The position numbers and the translations under genes were made by a program. A DNA stretch of 16,133 nt from Planctomycetes bacterium UBA1662 (GTDB lineage Bacteria > Planctomycetota > UBA8108): assembly GCA_002320775.1 (NCBI GenBank), contig DCKY01000137.1:681-16813 (forward strand), written 5' to 3'. Shown piece by piece: positions 7,575 to 14,394 of this stretch. How positions within the stretch are numbered: position 1 is the first letter of the stretch; each line of letters starts with the position of its first letter. The notes under the pieces are model-generated. The model made no database searches and was not told the DNA's origin. It saw only the letters and a list, made by a program, of their open reading frames with translations.

Positions 7575-7626
7575 CAGGGTACAGAGTACAGAGCCGGAGA
7601 TCTATGTACAGTAAAAAACCTGTACA
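7575..7626. promoter_or_regulatory. Putative CarH/LitR-type operator upstream of the CFA synthase block
   Basis: TGTACA (7605-7610) and TGTACA (7621-7626) flank a ten-base GTAAAAAACC spacer. To one side lies CAGGGTACAGAGTAC (7575-7589), which holds two tandem TACAGAG units. The same arrangement, with the spacer identical base for base, occurs before the MerR-family gene at 13241-13287. TGTAYA pairs are the kind of site reported for LitR-type regulators; the spacing here is 10 rather than the 12 I recall from Pseudomonas. The 184-base gap (7451-7634) holds nothing else I can name. Confidence 0.6.
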
Positions 7627-7634
7627 AATAAAAC

Positions 7635-8396
7635 TTAGTGCTTTTCTGTCCACTTCGGATGCGGCTGGAAGGGTAACCGTTTGGCCCACAGTCTGAACGC
7701 TTGCCAGTAGATGCCCGTTACTACCTGGAGGGTCATGAACGGGTATCCTGTCAGGACACGCCACAAATTCCACCGGTTGATCGGACGGTTTTTGAGAAGC
7801 ATAGTGGAATCAAAAACTTTTTTTTCGTCTTCAAAGCTATCCATGTGTACGCCGAGACGTTTTCCAGGCTGGGTAAAGTGCCATTCGTAGTCCTGGTCCA
7901 TTCCCATGAAGGGCGATACGTGGAATTCTTTCTGAAAGCTGAACTTGAGCTTTCGCTTGAGCGGAGCCTGGTCTCGGCAATCGAATACGTAGCAATGACG
8001 TTCCCCCCAGGGCGTGTTGTGGACCTCCGCGACGATAGCCTCCAGGCGCTCTCCGCTGCTGTCCCAGCAATAGTAGAAGCTCACCGGGTTCATCACGTAG
8101 CCGAGGTAGCGAAGATGGGTCAGCAGGCAGATGGGACCGGTTGGCGTAAAGTCGCATTCCGTCCTCACCAATTCGCGAACGGAATTTTCAAGTGAGGTTG
8201 CAGGGTCTCCCAGGTGGTCGCGGCGCCGGAACCAGGCCAGGTTCAGCCGTCTGGTTGACCAGAACCAATTCCCTTTGAAGGCTTCGTCCAGTTCAGACAG
8301 GTCAAGGTACAACATGAAGATCCTGTAGGTGAAATCATGCGGTCGGGGGGAAAGCCTTCGATGGCGGACCTTGCCCTCGAAGATGCCGCTTCTCAT
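7635..8396 (-). CDS. DUF1365 family protein
   Basis: A 253-residue protein covering the whole DUF1365 family: start MRSGIFEGKVRHRRLSPRPHD shortened to the family pattern G-x-V-x-H-x-R, then FTYRIFMLYLDL (~22-33), the conserved LTHLRYLGYVMNPVSFYYC (91-109), VAEVHNTPWGERHCYVF (121-137) and KEFHVSPFMGM (155-165). The biochemical role is unknown, but the family is almost always adjacent to the FAD amine-oxidase-like protein and a CFA-like methylase, as here. Its ATG overlaps the oxidase stop (ATGA). It is the last gene of the first block and ends nine bases before the putative operator. Confidence 0.9.
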   Translation of the reverse strand: MRSGIFEGKVRHRRLSPRPHDFTYRIFMLYLDLSELDEAFKGNWFWSTRRLNLAWFRRRDHLGDPATSLENSVRELVRTECDFTPTGPICLLTHLRYLGYVMNPVSFYYCWDSSGERLEAIVAEVHNTPWGERHCYVFDCRDQAPLKRKLKFSFQKEFHVSPFMGMDQDYEWHFTQPGKRLGVHMDSFEDEKKVFDSTMLLKNRPINRWNLWRVLTGYPFMTLQVVTGIYWQAFRLWAKRLPFQPHPKWTEKH

Positions 8397-9637
8397 AGGG
8401 AGGTCTCCTCTTTCAGTTTCCGGCAGACCGCAAGGGCGCTGTTAACTCCATCCTCGTGGAACCCGTAGCCCCAATAGGCGCCGCAGAAGGAGGTGTTGTT
8501 AGCCCCGGTCAGTTCGCCATGCCTGGCCTGGGCCGCTGCCCTCCTGCGGTCGTAGACTGGATGGTGATACAGGAACTTCCTGAGCACTTTTTTTTCATCG
8601 ACCAGGCCATCCTGGTTCAGGGAGACGCAGAAGGTCTCGGGGGCCTCGATTCCCTGGAGCAGGTTCATATTGTAGGTGACGGTGGCGCGGCCCGTCTCGC
8701 CGGGGAGCTTGCGATAGTTCCAGCCGGCCCAGGCTCTCCGGTTTCGAGGAAGCACCGAGTCGTCCGTGTGAAGGACCACATCGTTTTCCTGGTAGGGGAA
8801 GGACGACAGCACCTCGCTCTCAAGCTCACTCGGATCAGCAAGGAGTCTGAGTGCCTGGTCCGCATGACAGGCGAAGATCACCTCATCGAAGGCCTCTGGC
8901 TCGTCGCCGGAATGGATGAAGACGCGGTTTTTCTCTCTACGGACCGATTGTACAGGTGTCCCGGTCCGGATCCTGTGGCTGAACAGTCGTGATATCGGTT
9001 CGAGGTAGTTCCTGGATCCGCCCTCGATGACGCTCCAGGCGGGCCGGCCGCTCGATTGCAGCATCTGGTGGTTGCTCATGAACTCGGCGACAAACCTGAC
9101 AGGGAAGTCTTCGAACTGGTCTGCGGAAGCTGACCAGAGCGCCGAGCCCAGCGGGACAAGGTAGTCTTCGTAGAAGGCCGCTCCAAGACCGTTTTCCCTG
9201 GCGAAATCCGACACGCTGACATCATCTCCTGTCTCGAGGGCAGAGGCCGCCTTGCGGTGGAATTTCATGATATCCAGGAGCATTCCCAGGAACCGCGGCC
9301 GCAGGAGATTTCTTCGCTGGGAAAAGATCGTATTCAGCGTGGTGCCGTTGTATTCGAGTCCGCTTTTGTCGCAGCGGACACTGAAGCTCATCGTCGTTTT
9401 CCTGGTGGGGATGCCGAGCTCTCGTACCAGGGAGGAGAAATTGGGATAGTTGAGCTCGTTAAAAACGATGAAGCCCGTGTCGATCGCGTAATTCCCAGAC
9501 GGGGTCTCAACATCTACCGTGTGGGTATGGCCGCCGATTCTCTTCTCCGACTCGAAGATCGTGAGCTCGTTTTCCTCGTAAAGCTCACGGGCGGCTACGA
9601 GCCCGGAGATTCCCGCGCCGATGATCGCGATTTCCAT
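8393..9637 (-). CDS. FAD/NAD(P)-binding amine-oxidase-like protein (CFA-associated oxidoreductase)
   Basis: A 414-residue flavoprotein. It begins MEIAIIGAGISGLVAA, the GxGxxG dinucleotide-binding fold, followed by FESEKRIGGHTHTVD (~28-42) typical of the flavin amine oxidase superfamily, and ends with a second FAD contact, CGAYWGYGFHEDGVNSAL. Homologues lie beside CFA-like methylases in bacteria; in plant cyclopropane synthases a related FAD domain is fused N-terminal to the methylase. In furan-fatty-acid bacteria an oxidase of the pathway inserts oxygen from O2, and this protein is a candidate for such a step. The start at 9637 is set by the TGATG overlap with the desaturase gene and the immediate Rossmann motif; a further 76 open codons upstream are just the desaturase gene in another frame. 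Confidence 0.9.
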   Translation of the reverse strand: MEIAIIGAGISGLVAARELYEENELTIFESEKRIGGHTHTVDVETPSGNYAIDTGFIVFNELNYPNFSSLVRELGIPTRKTTMSFSVRCDKSGLEYNGTTLNTIFSQRRNLLRPRFLGMLLDIMKFHRKAASALETGDDVSVSDFARENGLGAAFYEDYLVPLGSALWSASADQFEDFPVRFVAEFMSNHQMLQSSGRPAWSVIEGGSRNYLEPISRLFSHRIRTGTPVQSVRREKNRVFIHSGDEPEAFDEVIFACHADQALRLLADPSELESEVLSSFPYQENDVVLHTDDSVLPRNRRAWAGWNYRKLPGETGRATVTYNMNLLQGIEAPETFCVSLNQDGLVDEKKVLRKFLYHHPVYDRRRAAAQARHGELTGANNTSFCGAYWGYGFHEDGVNSALAVCRKLKEETSL

Positions 9638-10644
9638 CAGGCGGCGGATTCCAGCTCTCTCTCGACGGACTCCGCTTCTTCCGATTGAAGCGCGTGGAGC
9701 TTGTTGGAGCGGGCCTCGGCCATGACGTGCTCCGGTACCGGGCGGAGATTCCAGACGATTCCTACCCAGGAGAGAGACTTCAGGATGTAGTAGGTGACAT
9801 CGAGTTCCCACCAGCGGAAGCCCTGGCGGGCCGAGCTGGAGTGGTGGTGATGGTTGTTGTGCCATCCCTCGCCCAGGGTGATGAGGGCGAGCAGGACATT
9901 GTTGCGGCTGTCATCGCTGGTCTTGAAGCGCCGCTTGCCAAACTGGTGCGACAGGGAGTTGATCGTGTAGGTGCCGTGGTAGACCGCGACGGTCGAGATA
10001 CAGAATCCCCAGACGAACATTTGTCCGGCGCTGGTGGCGAACCCAAGGCTCTCCAGCAGGGCGCCCGCTCCCAGCAGGCAGCCAGCGAGCAGCACTCCTG
10101 CTAACCAGTAGTAGTCGTTGATGAATTTGAGCTCCGGTACCTTCAGCCAGTCGGCGACGTATTTTTCGTCGGTCGGGTTGTGTTCGCGGGTCATGAACCA
10201 TCCCATGTGACTGTAGAGGAAGCCTTTTTCCCGTGGCGAGTGGCGGTCGAGCTCGGTGTCGGAGGTGCAATGATGGTGCCTGTGATGCGCCGCCCACCAG
10301 ATGGGTCCGCGCTGGAGAGCCGCGGAGCCTCCGAGGGCGCCTATGAATTGGAAGGCGCGGGAGGTCCTGAAGCTCCTGTGGGAGAAGTACCGGTGGTAGA
10401 ATCCGGTGATGAAGAACATGCGCGCGAAGTAAAGCAGCAAGGCGCACCCAACCGCGATCCAGCTGATGCCTATCTGCGGAAGGAAAACAGCCAGGCAACC
10501 GGCATGGATGGCGATGTAGGGGATACTTCCAATCCAGTCTACCTTGTATTTTTTCGAGTCATCCACCGCGGGTTGTTCCCCGTCTTGGCGACCTTTCGAC
10601 TCCTGTTGAAGGTCGGAGCCCATCTCTTCCTGTGTGTTTTTCAT
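9637..10644 (-). CDS. Membrane fatty-acid desaturase (delta-9 acyl desaturase family)
   Basis: A 335-residue di-iron membrane desaturase. The three histidine boxes are intact: HRYFSH (84-89), HHRHHH (120-125) and HNNHH (262-266, within GEGWHNNHHHHSS), together with the family-typical GFRWWE that follows. Hydrophobic segments lie at about 42-82 and 178-225. It would introduce a double bond into an acyl chain using O2 and an electron donor, providing either the substrate for the CFA-like enzymes or a second double bond next to a methyl branch. The N-terminal 30 residues are polar and acidic, as is the C-terminus. It is the first gene of the block, with GAAGAG just before the ATG, and is divergent from the ThuA-like gene. 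Confidence 0.92.
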   Translation of the reverse strand: MKNTQEEMGSDLQQESKGRQDGEQPAVDDSKKYKVDWIGSIPYIAIHAGCLAVFLPQIGISWIAVGCALLLYFARMFFITGFYHRYFSHRSFRTSRAFQFIGALGGSAALQRGPIWWAAHHRHHHCTSDTELDRHSPREKGFLYSHMGWFMTREHNPTDEKYVADWLKVPELKFINDYYWLAGVLLAGCLLGAGALLESLGFATSAGQMFVWGFCISTVAVYHGTYTINSLSHQFGKRRFKTSDDSRNNVLLALITLGEGWHNNHHHHSSSARQGFRWWELDVTYYILKSLSWVGIVWNLRPVPEHVMAEARSNKLHALQSEEAESVERELESAA

Positions 10645-10879
10645 CTCTTCACTTTGAATTTCTGAAGCTGCCTATGGAGCAGGAAGGTTACCTGCACCTC
10701 AATAGATGTGCCAAAAGGGTAACAGTCTGCGAGCGTTCATCATAGCCTCGATAGGATGTAAATGAGAAAGACTGTTCGCCGGGCTTGCCCGGACAGGTGT
10801 CTTGAGATTAGCATATATGCGTTGTTTGTAAGCGATCGGCGTCGATCGCGCTGAACCAGGAACATTTGGGAGTTGATTC
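10645..10879. promoter_or_regulatory. Divergent intergenic region with several perfect inverted repeats
   Basis: This 235-base region should hold the promoters of both the desaturase block and the ThuA-like gene. It contains CCGGG-CTTG-CCCGG (10779-10792), flanked by CTGT/ACAG (10772-10775 and 10793-10796); the palindrome GCATATATGC (10811-10820); and GCGATCG-GCGT-CGATCGC (10832-10849). On the plus strand the first would be an RNA hairpin closed by a stable G(CUUG)C loop. No copy of the TGTAYA operator seen at 7605 and 13266 is present, so the desaturase block may be regulated differently. I could not place a convincing promoter. Confidence 0.4.
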
Positions 10880-11797
10880 ATGCTTAGACATCTGGGGTTT
10901 TTCTCCGTTACGGTTTATTTGTCCTGTTTTCTGGTCTTCAGCGGCGGCGAGCTTGCAGCGCAGGTCAAGCCGGATGTCGTCAAGAAGATCGAGGCGGCTC
11001 TTCCCAAGAGCGCGCCAGCCAAGGCGAAGAAGGCCCGCAAGGTCCTCATCTTCACCAAGACCAATGGTTTCCGCCACGGCTCCATCGCCGTGGGTGCGAA
11101 GTCCCTGGCCATGCTTGGTGAAAAGACCGGAGCCTACACGGCTGTTCATTCCGAGGATGACTCGATGTTCGAGGCCGACAAGCTCAAGGAATTCGATGCG
11201 GTCATCATGCTGAACACCACCGGTGAGCTTTTTCGCCCCCGCAGGCTGCCGAAGGACGCAGCGCAGAAGAAGGCCGCCCTCGAGCGAGAGGAACGCCTGA
11301 AGAAGAACCTGGTCGATTTCGTCAAGAGCGGTAAGGGGCTCGCCGGGACCCACTCCGGGACCGATACCTACAAGAACTGGAAGGACTACAACGACATGAT
11401 GGGGGGAGCTTTTGCCGGACACCCCTGGCATAGCCTTGTGCCGATCAAGAATCTCGAGCCCGATCACGCTGTCAATAAGTGTTTCGAGGGTAAGGGCTTC
11501 TCGGTAAAGGACGAGATCTACCAGTTCCGGCTCAACACAGCCCTGGCTACGGACCGCCGGATGCTGCTCTCGCTTGACGGCAGTAAGATGAATCTCAAAC
11601 GCAACGATGGCCGCAAAGAGTTCTATCCCATCAGCTGGGTCAGTACCTATGGCAAGGGCCGCACCTTCTACTGCTCTCTGGGCCATCGCAACGAAATCTA
11701 CTACAACCCGGTTGTTCTCCAGCACTACCTCGCCGGCTTCCAGTACGCGTTAGGCGATCTCGAAGCCGAAGGCTCGCCTTCAGCCAAGGGGAAGTAG
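10880..11797 (+). CDS. Exported ThuA-like domain protein
   Basis: A 305-residue protein with an N-terminal signal (hydrophobic residues 5-20, likely cleavage after ELAA near 27) and one ThuA/glutamine-amidotransferase-like fold. Typical features are RKVLIFTKTNGFRHGSI (~53-69), FDAVIMLNTTGELF (~105-118), GKGLAGTHSGTDT (151-163) and GHPWHS (180-185), near the C-terminus YGKGRTFYCSLGHRNE. The ThuA fold is widespread in Planctomycetota and Verrucomicrobiota, often beside carbohydrate-use genes; its reaction is unsettled. GGGAG lies seven bases before the ATG. It is transcribed alone, away from the lipid cluster, and converges with the PQQ propeller gene. No sign of regulation by the MerR protein is visible. 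Confidence 0.88.
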   Translation: MLRHLGFFSVTVYLSCFLVFSGGELAAQVKPDVVKKIEAALPKSAPAKAKKARKVLIFTKTNGFRHGSIAVGAKSLAMLGEKTGAYTAVHSEDDSMFEADKLKEFDAVIMLNTTGELFRPRRLPKDAAQKKAALEREERLKKNLVDFVKSGKGLAGTHSGTDTYKNWKDYNDMMGGAFAGHPWHSLVPIKNLEPDHAVNKCFEGKGFSVKDEIYQFRLNTALATDRRMLLSLDGSKMNLKRNDGRKEFYPISWVSTYGKGRTFYCSLGHRNEIYYNPVVLQHYLAGFQYALGDLEAEGSPSAKGK

Positions 11798-11824
11798 TCC
11801 TGGCGGAGGGTTGAGTGAAGATGG

Positions 11825-11860
11825 GCGAGGCGAAGACTCCTCAGGGAGTGTTCGCCTCGC
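11825..11860. terminator. Long hairpin between convergent genes
   Basis: GCGAGGCGAA (11825-11834) pairs with TTCGCCTCGC (11851-11860), and inside it ACTCC (11836-11840) pairs with GGAGT (11845-11849) around a TCAG loop: a 15-bp stem with one G-G mismatch. It lies just past the ThuA-like stop and overlaps the last codons and the TGA of the PQQ propeller gene. No T-run follows on either strand, so it may terminate poorly by itself or protect transcript ends. Confidence 0.55.
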
Positions 11861-13178
11861 TCCATTTCCAGGCCGAGAGGCCATCTCTCTCTCGGATGAA
11901 GAGCTGGTCTCCGGCGATGGCCAGGTGCGCCCAGGTGTCCGACTCGCTCACCTTGAAGCTCGAGAGCAGGTCGAACTTTTCGGGAGTCGCGCGAATGAGG
12001 TAGAGGACGCCTTTCTGGTCGAGGGCGAGGATCCGGTCTTCCTGGGAGATCATGGACCAGTATTTTCCGAAGCGTTCGGTCGTGGTCCATTTCTTCTCTC
12101 CGGTTGCCAGCTCGAAACAGGTGACACGCTGGTTCTTGAGGTGGACATAGGCGTGGCCTCCGATCAGGACGGGACTCGACATGTAGCCCTGGGTCGGATG
12201 GTCCCAGGAGCGCCGCGCCTGCAGCTTATTGTCCTTCTCCGAGATGTCGAGGACCATGGTCTTGCCTCCGTAGGTGCTGGTGAAGACCGAATCGCCCTGG
12301 AAGCTGGGGCTTAGAATGTTCATTCCCCTGAAGGCCTGGACTTCTTCCGACCAGAGCACGGATCCCTTGACGAGATCGATTCCAGCAAGCTTGGTGCGGG
12401 TCTGGACCACCACCTGTTCTCGGCCGGCGAGGGTGGCAATGGCGGGGGATGAGAAGGCGCTTCCCCACATGCCGCCCCCATCTCCAAGCGATTTCCAGAT
12501 GATCTCCCCTGTTTCTTTGTCCAGCTTGAGGAAGGATGCGGCTGCCTGGACGTAGAGCGCGTCATCTGTAACCAGTGGCGAGCAGACGAAACCGAAGGCG
12601 GGCAGGGGGGTGCCCGTTTTTTTCGGGAAGTCTACGAGCCATTTCTTCTTGCCAGTCTTCGCGTCAAGGCAGACCAGGACATCTCTCATTCCGGCGACGT
12701 AGAGATTGTCACCATCGAGCGCCGGGGTGGAGCGAATCCAGGATCCGTTGGAGCGTGCGAAGAAGGGGACCTTCATTGCCCCGGGCCATTCCGCCTGCCA
12801 CAGCTCTTTGCCGGTGTCGCGATCGTATGCGTGAACGATCTCGCTCTTACTGTCCGCGGTCTCGGTGGTGTAGACGGTGTCGCTGCCTGCGATCGGTCCC
12901 GAATAGCTGGGGCCGAGCTTGGCTTTCCAGAGCCTCGTGAGAGTTTTTTCATTCACTGCGCCGGGCCACTTTTCCCCGGAACACTTCGCATCGCGGGTGG
13001 GGCCGCGCCACTGGGGCCAGGTTGGGCGGTTCGATTTCTCTTTGACAGTTATTTTCTGCCTCCCCAGGCCGCTGGTTTTGATGGTGATGAGAAGGTCGTC
13101 GGGTGTGCCTGCTGCACAACCGAAAGCTAGGAGGAGGACTGGTAACATGGCAAAGAGGTGTCCTTTTGGTCGGGGCAT
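11841..13178 (-). CDS. PQQ-type beta-propeller lipoprotein
   Basis: A 445-residue protein from the ATG at 13178. It carries a lipoprotein signal (MLPVLLLAFGC, Cys 21), then WPQWRGPTRD (~54-63), the opening typical of planctomycetal PQQ-like propeller proteins, and a series of blades with D-x-x-T-G-K-E-L-W-type repeats (AYDRDTGKELWQ, CLDAKTGKKKWL, KLDKETGEIIWK, CFELATGEKKWT). These blades fold as an eight-bladed-like propeller, but no catalytic residues for a PQQ dehydrogenase are evident, so an assembly or binding role is as likely. It is probably membrane-anchored outside the cytoplasm. A GTG 17 codons upstream (13229) is an alternative start, but the signal peptide fits the ATG. It is divergent from the MerR gene and shares its putative operator. 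Confidence 0.85.
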   Translation of the reverse strand: MPRPKGHLFAMLPVLLLAFGCAAGTPDDLLITIKTSGLGRQKITVKEKSNRPTWPQWRGPTRDAKCSGEKWPGAVNEKTLTRLWKAKLGPSYSGPIAGSDTVYTTETADSKSEIVHAYDRDTGKELWQAEWPGAMKVPFFARSNGSWIRSTPALDGDNLYVAGMRDVLVCLDAKTGKKKWLVDFPKKTGTPLPAFGFVCSPLVTDDALYVQAAASFLKLDKETGEIIWKSLGDGGGMWGSAFSSPAIATLAGREQVVVQTRTKLAGIDLVKGSVLWSEEVQAFRGMNILSPSFQGDSVFTSTYGGKTMVLDISEKDNKLQARRSWDHPTQGYMSSPVLIGGHAYVHLKNQRVTCFELATGEKKWTTTERFGKYWSMISQEDRILALDQKGVLYLIRATPEKFDLLSSFKVSESDTWAHLAIAGDQLFIRERDGLSAWKWSEANTP

Positions 13179-13240
13179 GATGATTAGGTGCTGGTTTTGC
13201 TGCGTTGGCTTGTGGTTTGAGTGGTTCACTCAACCGAAGA

Positions 13241-13287
13241 CAGGGTATAGTACGTCGATATTTATTGTATAGTAAAAAACCTGTACA
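13241..13287. promoter_or_regulatory. Second copy of the putative CarH/LitR-type operator
   Basis: TGTATA (13266-13271), the ten-base spacer GTAAAAAACC, and TGTACA (13282-13287) repeat the element at 7605-7626 with a single base changed in the boxes. CAGGGTATAGTAC (13241-13253) matches the flanking box at 7575-7589 apart from an AG deletion and one transition. It lies between the divergent PQQ propeller and MerR genes, 88 bases from the former start and 32-83 from the latter. A possible plus-strand -10 (TAAGAT, 13302-13307) lies 16 bases after CTGTAC (13281-13286), so bound regulator would cover the -35 of its own promoter. Confidence 0.6.
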
Positions 13288-13370
13288 ATAAAATTTCTAT
13301 TGTAAGATACTTGTAGTTATTGAAAGTAGTTCTGGGCCCCAGTCTAAAATCTCCAGCCAATAATTTTCCC

Positions 13371-14276
13371 GTGTCAAAAACAGGTCATGTATCTATAGCG
13401 TCGGTTTCCAGGGAGACCGGTATCGGTGTCGAGACCCTTCGACAATGGGAGAGACGCTACGGCAAGCCCATGCCAGTGCGTCTCCCTTCTGGTCATCGGC
13501 GCTATAGTCCGGAGCAGGTATCCTGGCTTCGGACGGTCGCGGTGGTTCTTGCGCAAGGCTATCAGCCCTCGTCCATCCTGGCGAAGAGTCAAAAGGAGCT
13601 TGAAGGATTCATTGGTGTCGATTCCTGCAGCGAGGGAACTGACAAAACGGTTGCAGAATTCCTGACGCTAGTCCATTCATTTGACGAGCAGGGGATCATT
13701 AACAAGCTAAAGCGAGATTCCGCCCGGCTGGGAATCTATAAATTCATCTCCCTGCGTATCGCTCCTGTTTTGAGAGCTGTTGGAATCGGCTGGAGCAGGG
13801 GTGAGATCAGTGTCCGGCACGAGCATTTTCTGTCGGCGATTCTCGAAGATGTTCTTGCTGCGATGAGGCGGCAGATAACAGTAAGCAAAAACTCCCCGGT
13901 CGTAGTTCTGACTACTCTTACCGATGAACACCATGGCATTGGCTTACATCTTATTTCTCTTCTTTTTGCCGAGGCGGGAATCCGAACCCAATCTCTTGGT
14001 GTCAACACTCCCAACGTTGAGATTTTGAAAACAGCTTCTGAAACGAAGGCTTCGGCAATTGCGATCAGTATCTCACTTTCGACCTCTGGACTGGGAACAG
14101 AGAGAAGACTCACTGAGCTTCGTGAAGCTCTTCCTACCCATGTGCGTTTGATTGCAGGCGGAGAGGGTGTTCGCCGGCTGAGGAGGAAAATTGAAGGGGT
14201 TGTTTTTTTTCCGGAGCTTGAGGAATTTAACACCTGGCTTGGCACCAAGCCATTTGTCGAGGCTGACAAGGCCTGA
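13371..14276 (+). CDS. MerR-family regulator with CarH/LitR-type B12-binding domain
   Basis: About 301 residues from GTG at 13371; TTG at 13320 would add 17 and neither has a clear ribosome site. Residue numbers here count from the TTG. The N-terminus is a MerR winged helix (SIASVSRETGIGVETLRQWERRYG, 25-48, in two parts: SRETGIGVETLRQW and ERRYG). The cobalamin module follows: W158 and E168-H169 (GWSRGEISVRHEHF), then EHHGIG (203-208), the ExHxxG motif whose His is the lower cobalt ligand, and a Rossmann-like end with AGGEGV. Such proteins bind coenzyme B12 as dark-state tetramers on DNA and fall apart in light. The residue after the conserved Trp is Ser, where Thermus CarH has His132, the upper ligand formed after light. 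The gene is poorer in GC than its neighbours, suggesting separate acquisition. Likely target: the operators at 7575-7626 and 13241-13287. Confidence 0.88.
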   Translation: MSKTGHVSIASVSRETGIGVETLRQWERRYGKPMPVRLPSGHRRYSPEQVSWLRTVAVVLAQGYQPSSILAKSQKELEGFIGVDSCSEGTDKTVAEFLTLVHSFDEQGIINKLKRDSARLGIYKFISLRIAPVLRAVGIGWSRGEISVRHEHFLSAILEDVLAAMRRQITVSKNSPVVVLTTLTDEHHGIGLHLISLLFAEAGIRTQSLGVNTPNVEILKTASETKASAIAISISLSTSGLGTERRLTELREALPTHVRLIAGGEGVRRLRRKIEGVVFFPELEEFNTWLGTKPFVEADKA

Positions 14277-14330
14277 TGGTATTTCGGGAAGTGGGGGCGG
14301 AGTCTGTTTCCGGCCTGGAAGGTCCACCCT

Positions 14331-14390
14331 GCTGAACGTCTGATTATTATAATGGGCGCCACCGGCTACGCAGGCGGGCGACTGGTCCCG
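14331..14390 (+). pseudogene. Relic of an NAD(P)-binding SDR/epimerase-like gene (first strand and glycine loop only)
   Basis: One frame reads AERLIIIMGATGYAGGRLVP and then stops after three more codons. LIIIMGATGYAGGRLVP is a textbook first beta-strand and glycine-rich loop (GATGYxGGRLVP) of an extended SDR or DUF2867-type nucleotide-binding protein, but the remaining hundreds of residues are gone and the sialidase gene's 3' end begins at 14395. SDR genes of this kind are often near LitR-type regulators, so this looks like the stub of a gene lost at a rearrangement junction. There is no start codon with a ribosome site; the ATG at 14352 is inside the motif. Chance cannot be ruled out for so short a piece. 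Confidence 0.45.
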
Positions 14391-14394
14391 AGCT

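Noticed and set aside
7451..7634. Small gene between the DUF1365 and CFA genes
   Set aside because: Frames there are short, overlap the neighbours and the operator, and show no motif or ribosome site.
8948..8956. TTGTACAGG inside the FAD oxidase gene as a third operator
   Set aside because: It lacks the spacer and the partner box and is explained by the coding sequence.
9638..9865. 76-codon N-terminal extension of the FAD oxidase
   Set aside because: It is the desaturase coding region in another frame; the TGATG overlap and the immediate MEIAIIGAGISG motif fix the start at 9637.
10699..10881. 60-codon minus-strand frame in the divergent intergenic region
   Set aside because: It overlaps the start of the ThuA-like gene, has no ribosome site or recognisable content.
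13320..13370. TTG at 13320 as the regulator start
   Set aside because: It adds 17 residues without resemblance to the MerR family and has no ribosome site; the GTG at 13371 leads directly into the winged helix. It remains possible.
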